A stretch of 64,000 nucleotides of DNA from Kwoniella bestiolae CBS 10118 (lineage: Eukaryota > Basidiomycota > Tremellomycetes > Tremellales > Cryptococcaceae), in NCBI RefSeq assembly GCF_000512585.2, contig NC_089244.1, positions 1,302,001 to 1,366,000 on the forward strand, in the 5' to 3' direction. The position numbers and the translations under genes are program-made. Positions 56,091 through 64,000 of this stretch are shown in pieces (the first letter of the stretch is position 1; every line of letters starts with the position of its first letter). The notes beneath the pieces are model-generated. The model saw only the letters and a list, made by a program, of their open reading frames with translations, was not told the DNA's origin and did not search any database.

Positions 56091-56708
56091 GGTGGGTGAG
56101 TGATTTGTTGGACCAGTGGTGAGATGTCGAAGGTGATGGCGAGTGAGTGGTTGCAGTGAGATTAGAGGAGTTGTCGGGCGGAGTCGGTTGAGTGATACTG
56201 CTGTGCTGATTAGTATTGATGATCTAGTGAGGTTGAGATGAGGAAAGAGGGAAAGGCTATGGTTGATGATACCCATCTACCATCTATATTTATCTATACA
56301 GTAGTAGGAGAGATGGAATGTACTGTTATTTTGCTTTTGGTTGACATACGATACCGATCAGACGCGTCCTTAATCTCACCTCTGCTTTGTTTGTTTACCT
56401 TTCTATCCTTGCACGCACGTGGCCAAAATGACGTGGCATATGTTTGGCTGATATGATTGATACCAGTAGTATGTATGCATCTCGGTTATGTAAGAGACAC
56501 TTGACGGTCGTCACCACCCAGCATATCATCGCGTCTACTTTGTTGTCCTTCGCAGCTCACCTATACCTATACATACTTCACAGCTTCAGCTCCCAAACCC
56601 AACATTAACTTACCACTTACAACGAACAACACCGTTGGCTCTTGACTTGCAACTAGTAGATCAGATCATACATAGCTGTCTTGGTATACTCACAGGCACT
56701 TCGACGCC
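56091..56708. promoter_or_regulatory. Divergent promoter region between TOP2 and the flippase gene
   Basis: 620 bp between two genes transcribed apart. No TATA box of the kind seen in the secreted-protein array. Short frames have no features. Confidence 0.5.
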
Positions 56709-59700
56709 ATGTCGCGTCAACAGCAAAACCCATTCGACGATTTACTGTCGGACAACCCACATCCTCATCCCAATCAACAAACAACACAGGATGATCCTTT
56801 CGGAGATGACGAGCCAAATCTGTTTAGTCCATCAGGAGCAACACCTTATAGTCAAGGATCTAGAGCTAGTGCTGGAGTAGGTTCAGGTAAGCCTCAGCAA
56901 GGTTATGCTCTAGACCCATTCTTTGACGAGTAAGTGCTTGCATACGGATGATTATCCTCAGCTAGGTAGGCCCGACATTGTTGAAGCTAATATGTACCTT
57001 TACTGCTAGTGACGACGAATACGGAGGAGGTGGACAGCCCAGTGGCTATATGGCCCCTCAGTCGTCCTCAACGGTCAATGTGAACCGTTCATTCGGACGT
57101 TCAGACCCTTCTTTACTAGAATCACATATGCCTTTAGCTCAATCCGGAGCTGTACCCGCAGGGTTTGCCGGACCACCAGATGATAAGCAGTATCACCCCT
57201 CTTCATCAGCATCAAAAGCATATGGACTAGGTGGAGGGGATCCATTCGATGATGATATGGAAGGACCATCGGCATATTCATTCTCTGCTCCTGGATCGGG
57301 GCCATACTCAGCCCAGAAAAAACGATCAAGATGGCAGAGAATAAGGGAGGATCATCTGACGGATGTGGATTGGACATTCGGGTTGAACAAGATGTTAGGA
57401 CGAAGAGGGAAATTCGATGGTGTGCCTCGAGAGATAGCTTTGAATGATGCGGAAGGAAATAGAGTAAAAGGTTATGAGAAGAACTCAGTGACTACTGGGA
57501 AATATGGTCCGATAACCTTCTTGCCAAAGTTCTTGTTTGGTAAGCAGCTTGCTTCTCCAAGGCTCTGCAATCTCTTTGCGACGATGGCTGATACTTCGAT
57601 ATGTTGCAGCCGAATTTTCCAGATCTGCAAATCTGTTCTTCTTGTTTACTGGTCAGTTGGCTCGATCTCTCATTTTTACGTATGGTAGCTGACCAAATGA
57701 ATATACAGCTATCATTCAACAAGTACCAAATGTATCTCCTACTGGTCGATACACGACTATTGTACCCCTTGCAGTGGTATTGATAGCGAGTGCTTTCAAA
57801 GAGATCAAGGAAGATCTAGTATGTTTTATTGACAATTGCAAACCCTGTGAAGGATGCTGAACATTGCTTTGTACCTACCAGAAACGGCATGCTTCCGATC
57901 GGTCGCTCAACAACAGTATAGCTCAAGTGCTCATCAATCAGGCATTTCAACCTAGACCATGGAGGAGGATACGTGTTGGAGATATTGTCAGATTGGAGGC
58001 AAACGCCTTTATACCTGCAGATGTGGTTTTATTGAGCAGTAGTGAACCTGAGGGCTTATGTTATATAGAAACGGCCAATCTGGATGGGTACGTCTTCATT
58101 CACTCTCTCTTGCCAGCTCCTAATTGACATTGCGGATGACACGCAGAGAGACCAATTTAAAGATCAAACAATCCCACCCCTCCACAGCGACTCTCACCAA
58201 CCCTCAGGCAGTCTCCCTTCTCCGAGGTCATCTCCTTTCCGAAGCTCCTAATTCATCTTTATACACTTACGACGGTACCTTCCATCTCTCGTCCACTCAC
58301 CCAGGATCCGCTCCTACCAAAATTCCCGTTGGGCCTAATCAAATGTTACTCCGTGGTGCTCAGCTGAGAAACACGGAATGGGTTTATGGTGTTGTCGTCA
58401 ATGCGGGCCATGAGACGAAATTGATGCGAAATGCTACGTAGGTATTGAGTTCTAGCAACCCGAGATTGATTATGCTGATTCTAGCTCATGGATAGTGATG
58501 CGCCCGTCAAACGAACTGCTGTAGAAAGACAGGTTAACAGGCAGATCTTGTATCTTTTCGTATTATTGCTCATCTTATCATTGGTCTCTACCATTGGAGG
58601 TAGCATTAGGACGGTAAGTTAGCTATCAGACGCAGACTGTTCGCCCTGTGGCTGACGAATGAGTGTCTTAGGCTTTCTTCAACAATAAGAGCTGGTACCT
58701 GCGGTTGGCAGGCGAAAGACCGAACAAAGGTGAGCTTCTCTCTTGGAATGTGTCACTGAAATGCAGCTCGCTGACGGACTTTCGCACAGCTCGGCAATTT
58801 ATCGAAGGTTCGCTGGATTACCAAAGTGAATGACGACGTGGATGCTGACGCTTTTCTCTAGACCTCTTGACATTTATCATTTTGTACAACAACTTGATCC
58901 CCATATCGTAGGTGCAGCTTCTCTAGCCCCTTCTATCATTCAAGCTGACACTTTTATAGATTGATCATGACAATGGAAGTTGTTAAATTCCAACAAGCCT
59001 CTCTCATCAATTCGGATCTGGACATGTATTACGCTCCCACCGACACTCCAGCTCTATGTCGAACATCATCTTTAGTCGAGGAATTAGGTCAGATAGCCTA
59101 CATCTTCTCCGATAAGACTGGAACTTTGACGCGAAACGAAATGGAATTTCGAGAATGTTCTGTCTTCGGTACGATGTATGCTCAGACGGTTGATGACAAT
59201 AAGCGAGAAATGGGTCAAAAGACTTTCGAAACGCTCAGGCAAAGGTGCATGGAAGATAGTGAAGAAGGTGCTACTTTGAGGGAGTTGTGAGTGTTTTTCG
59301 ATCCTTCGATCTCGTATGCTAGAATAATATGCTGAATATCTTGTACAGCTTGTCTCTCCTCTCCGTATGTCATACTGTCATTCCGGAAGAGAGGGAGGGT
59401 AGAATGGTATATCAAGCCTCGAGTCCTGATGAAGCTGCTCTCGTCTCTGGTGCTGAGATGTTGGGATATCGATTCCATGTAAGTTAGCTTCATGAGCAGT
59501 ATTGGTCTGTCGTCACGTTTAGCTGACCACAATGCTCGACAGACACGAAAACCTAAATCTGTGTTTATCGATGTCAACGGTCAATCTGAAGAGTACGAAG
59601 TTTTAAACGTCTGCGAATTTAACTCGTCTCGTAAGAGGATGTCGACAGTTGTACGAGGCCCTGACGGGCGAATCAAGTTGTACACCAAAGGAGCAGATAC

Positions 59701-62334
59701 AGTGATCTTCGAGAGATTAGCTCCTGACCAAGAATTGACGGAATCTACTTTGGTACATCTTGAAGTAAGTTTGGCAGCCAGATTAGTGATATGAGTAAAA
59801 GCTGATACCTCGTGCCGCTTAGGATTACGCGACTGAAGGTCTTCGAACTCTGTGTCTGGCCTACCGAGAAATATCAGAAGATGAATATGCGAAATGGTCA
59901 ATGATGTACGATCATGCCGCTGCTCAAATGCATGGTCGAGCAGAAGCACTGGATAAAGCTGCAGAAGTCATTGAACAGAACTTGGTGTTGCTCGGTGCGA
60001 CCGCTATCGAGGACAAACTCCAGGATGGGGTACCGGACGCTATCCATACCTTACAACAGGCTGGTATTAAGGTGAGCTGGGATGAGATCGAACATAACAT
60101 CATCGTCCGGGAACGCAGCTGATGTGATGTGGTTTATAGATATGGGTCTTGACTGGAGATCGACAAGAGACAGCTATCAACATCGGTCTGTCTTGTCGAT
60201 TGATCTCTGAATCGATGAATCTGGTATGTCTACTACACGATAGCGTATATTCGTTTCCGGGGCTAATGATCCAATCTTCATTCCATAGGTCATAATCAAT
60301 ACCGAGACTGCTACCGAGACTTCTGAATTGCTTAACAAACGTCTCTTCGCTATCAAGAACCAGAGGATGGGCGGTGATGTCGAAGAGCTAGCCTTGATCA
60401 TTGGTATGTCTCAGCTTGCATGGGATGTTTGCCGCGCGCAAGCTGATGATGATTGTTTGTAGATGGGAAGAGTTTGACATACGCTTTGGAGAAAGATTGC
60501 GCCGATGTTTTCCTTGAATTAGCTGTGATGTGCAAGGTGAGTCGGACAAACTCAGAAACGGGATATATGCTGATTCTCCTATGCTCCTTAGGCTGTCATC
60601 TGCTGTACGTTGACAGTATCTCTCTATCATATCCGCAGTTTACTAATCTTATCCTTTACCAGGTCGAGTATCCCCCCTTCAGAAGGCTCTCGTTGTCAAA
60701 TTAGTCAAGAAAAGCACCGATGCGCCCCTACTTGCTATTGGGGACGGTGCGAACGACGTCAGTATGATCCAAGCTGCCCATGTGGGCGTTGGTATATCGG
60801 GTGTAGAGGTGAGTTGTCTGATCCTCAGGTAATGAAAGTGTTGCGATCAACTGACATTGACCTTGAACAGGGTTTGCAAGCGGCTCGATCTGCCGATGTT
60901 GCCATTTCGCAATTCAGGTTTTTGAGGAAGTTGTTATTGGTCCATGGTTCTTGGAGTTATCAGAGGTTGACGAAATTGATCTTGTGTATGTTGCTTCCTT
61001 TCCACTGTTGTTGGCGGACTGAGTACTGATGATATGGTCGAACAGACTCATTCTACAAGAACATCACATTCGCCTTGACACTCTTCTGGGTATGTCGTAT
61101 TTAGCTACTTTGGCAGCCATTGAGGAATCAAGCTAATGGAATATACAGTACTCATGGTTCAACGATTTCTCTGGACAAATCTCATTCGAAGGATGGTCAA
61201 TGTCATATTACAATGTCATCTTCACGATCTTACCGCCGTTGGTGATTGGTATATTCGATCAATTCGTCTCTGCCAGAATGTTGGATAGGTATCCGCAATT
61301 GTATCAGTTGGGTCAAACGAACCATTTCTTCACTCCTGTGAGGTTTTTCTATTGGGTGGGGAATGCTTTTTACCATAGTGTTGTGAGTGTCTGTTCCTCT
61401 CTCTCTTCACCGTCTATCCCGCCATACTCTGTTGAGCTGTTGACTAATCACTTGGTGATATGTTTAGGTCCTATTCCTCTTCTCGGTGTTGGTATTTTAC
61501 AATGACCTCATTGCGTCGGATGGCAAAAACTCTGGTTTATGGGTATGGGGTACGACCTTGTACCTTGCAGTTCTCTTGACGGTGCTGGGAAAAGCAGCTT
61601 TGATATCAGAGTAAGCTATGTTTCTCGTGTTCCATGCCAGTAACTAAGCTGACGTCGCCTTGTTTGTCGTTGTAGCGTATGGACGAAATATACTCTTGCT
61701 GGTGAGTTTCCACCGTATCTCAGATTCAGTTAGAACTGTATATACTTATTGTCCCCGTAAATTAGCCATCCCCGGTTCTTTCGTATTCACCATGGTCGCC
61801 CTACCTCTCTATGCCATCATCGCTCCACTTCTGAATTTCTCACTAGATTACAAAGGGATCGTACCGAGATTATGGGCAGATGCGGCATTCTACTTCTGTC
61901 TCGTCTTGTTCCCTGTTGTTTGTCTTCTAAGGGACTACGTATGGAAGTAGTGAGTGACCCATCTGTCAAATACTAGCCCACCTATTGGTCGAGAGTTGCT
62001 GATTGCTGAGGGTCTTACGCGATAGCTATTCGAGGACATACCATCCTACGTCTTATCATATCGTTCAGGAGATCCAGAAATTCAATTTATCAGATTACAG
62101 ACCAAGACAGGAACAGTGAGTCTCCTTCTCATCCATGAAACAAGCATGTGATCAGATCCTCATGTGATTGGTGAACCTTGTAGATTCCAAAAGGCAATCA
62201 AGAAAGTACGAGCCACTCAACGTATGCGAAGACAACGTGGATTTGCCTTTTCCCAAACGGAGACTAACGAGCAGGATCAGACTAGGTTGATCAGGGCTTA
62301 TGATACGAGTGTAGCTAGACCTTCGGGATACTAG
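56709..62334 (+). CDS. DRS2: P4-type phospholipid-transporting ATPase (DRS2-like flippase)
   Basis: Moves phosphatidylserine/ethanolamine from the lumenal to the cytosolic leaflet at the trans-Golgi; works with a CDC50 partner not in this window. More than fifteen exons. ATG 56709 starts a disordered N-terminus with NPFDDLL and PFDDD motifs. Then the actuator motif LDGETNLKIKQ (split by the intron at 58089-58145), the phosphorylation site DKTGTLTRNEMEF (59111 on), the nucleotide-binding KGADTVIFERL, GDRQETAINI, GDGANDVSMIQAAHVGVGISG (about 60740-60810), the C-terminal helices (WYNVIFTILPPLVIGIFDQF-like) and the tail motif RRQRGFAFSQTE (62230-62260), the autoregulatory GFAFS element typical of Drs2. 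Stop TAG 62332-62334. Confidence 0.95.
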
Positions 62335-62461
62335 GTGGAGAAAAGGACGGTAGTTCAGATATTTTATGAAAATAGTTATATGAATGCATGGATGAGTCAA
62401 AGTATTGGAAGTTATTTGAATATACAATATGATATGCATAGTATCATTGACTCTCGTCTCG
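62335..62461. other. Convergent 3' flanks of the flippase and RAD51-paralogue genes
   Basis: Only 127 bp separate the two stop codons, so the 3' untranslated regions probably overlap. Confidence 0.6.
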
Positions 62462-64000
62462 TTAGAAGTCCAACAAAGCAGTATCGGTTATGAGATCTCT
62501 AGGTGGTGGTGTCTTGGGTCTTTCATATATCCTCTCAGGGATATCGCAAGGTAATCCATCGTTCTATCACATCGATCGCAAGATCAGCTGATGAAGTTCA
62601 CATTGCTATCCTCTAAGCTGAAAACTCACGTCAATGTCATATGCTGCCCAACGTAGATCCCTCGACGAGCCTGACATCTCAGCATGGACATAACGCAGAT
62701 CATCACCCGGATGACCACGGAACAAACACAGTCGTAAAGTCTTGCCTGTCGTCCAGGCGTCACCTGAGCGAAAGCACGGAAATCAGCTGCTTTGTCTCAT
62801 CAATCTCAATTAGGTAGCGGATTGATAGGCTGGCGTAACGAACCAAGTTGAGGCATCAGTATAGCTCTATCACCAGTATCGAAATTTGCAGGTTTGTTTT
62901 CGGCTGTCATGAGCTTCGTTGCCATTTGATTACAGACGATGACCTCAGCAAGAAATGTATCAGCTGATTGGCGCTACGTCTTGAGTCACTCAGCGGAAAT
63001 AATTGAGGGCACTGACTGCGCATCGATGGAGTGTAGTAGCTTGCCCAACTTTCTGTTTCACCCTATACCAATTTTGTAAGCTGGCGAGCGGAAAGCACAG
63101 GTCGAGACAGCTTACAATTCCATCATTCTCCTTCTTGTGTTCATATCTAATCCAGGCTGTCTGAAGTGGAAGCTCAACGTATCGATGACAATCAGATTCA
63201 CCTGTGCGGTCGTCAGCTTGCTCTGATCGAAGATAAGGATCATTACCAACTAGCTGACATACCTTGGGATGCGTTTCTAGCCATTCATCCAGCGTGTGCA
63301 GAAAAGCTATCATCTGAGTTTGGGTGGGTATTCGTACGAAATGGATACCGTGAATGATATCGCGGGGCAGTGCTAATTGCATTAACGTTAGCTGAAGACA
63401 ATATGACCAGTAACAATACAACTTACTGGAGCGAGTCCTGGTAATCACCTCTGCGACCGAACGGACTCTTTCCGCCGTTATGCCTCCTTCTGTATCTGAT
63501 TGCCTCTCTGCGTGAGCTTTCGTTGTACAGATACCCTAAAGTGGTAAAACCAGCTCACCTATAACCAACACTTCACCTGCTTCTCCATCCTCAACCTCAG
63601 TCTCACCAATACTAGTCATTCTAGCATTCAGCACTATCCCAAGCGCAACAGCAGTCTTCCCTATCCCCGGTGGACCAGAAATCTCAATGGCCATCCCAGG
63701 AGTGATCGCGGCACTATCTTCCTTCTCTTTGCCCTTCCTTGATGATCTCTTAGGGTGTCTACGACGATCCGGATCGTGGAAATGAGCTATCAGGTGATCT
63801 ATCGAGGTGGATGAGGTGGAGAAATGAGGTAGGTGAGCTGAGGAGAGGAGGTCGGCGGCTGTTGATGCTTGTATCTGACTTTGAGGGGGGTTGCGATTCG
63901 ATATTGGTTGAGAAGATGTGGAAGGACCAGCTGAATAGGAGTCAGCTGCGTCAAAGGTCTCCAAGTCTAGACTAGCTTACCTCCATATGTCTCGATCTGT
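62462..64000 (-). CDS. RAD51-paralogue recombination ATPase, RAD51C-like (partial, 5' end off window)
   Basis: RecA-family ATPase that helps load Rad51 during homologous recombination. Minus-strand; the first exon runs off the window and ends ...QIETYG before GTAAGC at about 63982; the next exon starts AGPSTSSQPIS after CTATTCAG. Walker A is ISGPPGIGKTAVALGI (about 63640-63690), then VLVIG plus EGGITAERVRSVAEVITRTRS (the TEG-F-ERL region), IHGIHFVRIPTQTQMIAFLHTL and the Walker B VNLIVIDTLSFHFRQ, split across introns. CNQMATK and DAWTTGKTLRLCLFRG (L2 and C-terminal strands) follow. The last exon ends KTPPPRDLITDTALLDF, stop TAA 62462-62464. An inserted basic stretch (DRRRHPKRSSRKGKEK) lies before Walker A. 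RAD51C fits best; Rad55/Rad57/XRCC3-type cannot be ruled out. Confidence 0.8.

Overview
The window is nuclear DNA of a basidiomycete yeast of the Cryptococcus/Kwoniella type (Tremellales). This is inferred from the genes: many short GT-AG introns of about 50-70 nt with a CTGAC/CTGAT-like branch sequence just upstream of the acceptor, dense packing, and conserved housekeeping proteins close to the tremellomycete forms. No tRNA, rRNA, CRISPR or intact autonomous transposon was seen.

Left flank (1-3.5 kb): the V-ATPase proteolipid subunit c gene (minus strand, cut by the window edge, split into tiny exons) is divergent from the chaperonin subunit CCT7.

Accessory region 1 (4.1-17.8 kb): an array of plus-strand genes for small secreted proteins, most with a TATA box. 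The first four are repeat-rich or low-complexity preproteins, several with Kex2-like dibasic sites and shared short peptides (RAIA repeats, DGGVRTV, a Trp-rich C-terminus). The next five, plus one gene that has lost its start codon, form a cysteine-rich family. Its internal exons are all symmetric phase 1-1 modules of recurring length (105, 147, 72 nt). No database family is recognised for either group.

Core block (18.1-24.7 kb): SVF1-like lipid-binding protein, an MMTAG2-like nuclear protein and the armadillo protein VAC8.

Accessory region 2 (25.3-35.1 kb): four minus-strand paralogues of an unrecognised family in two alternating subfamilies (1,2,1,2). Three of the four reading frames appear broken. 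The spacers hold a 124-bp tandem duplication and a MITE-like inverted-repeat element.

Right core block (35.8-64 kb): a steroid 5-alpha-reductase family enzyme, U5 snRNP factor AAR2, translation factor eIF4G, cohesin releaser WAPL/RAD61, DNA topoisomerase II, a DRS2-type phospholipid flippase and a RAD51-paralogue recombination gene running off the right edge. These conserved genes do not form a pathway; the two accessory regions are the parts that look lineage-specific and fast evolving.
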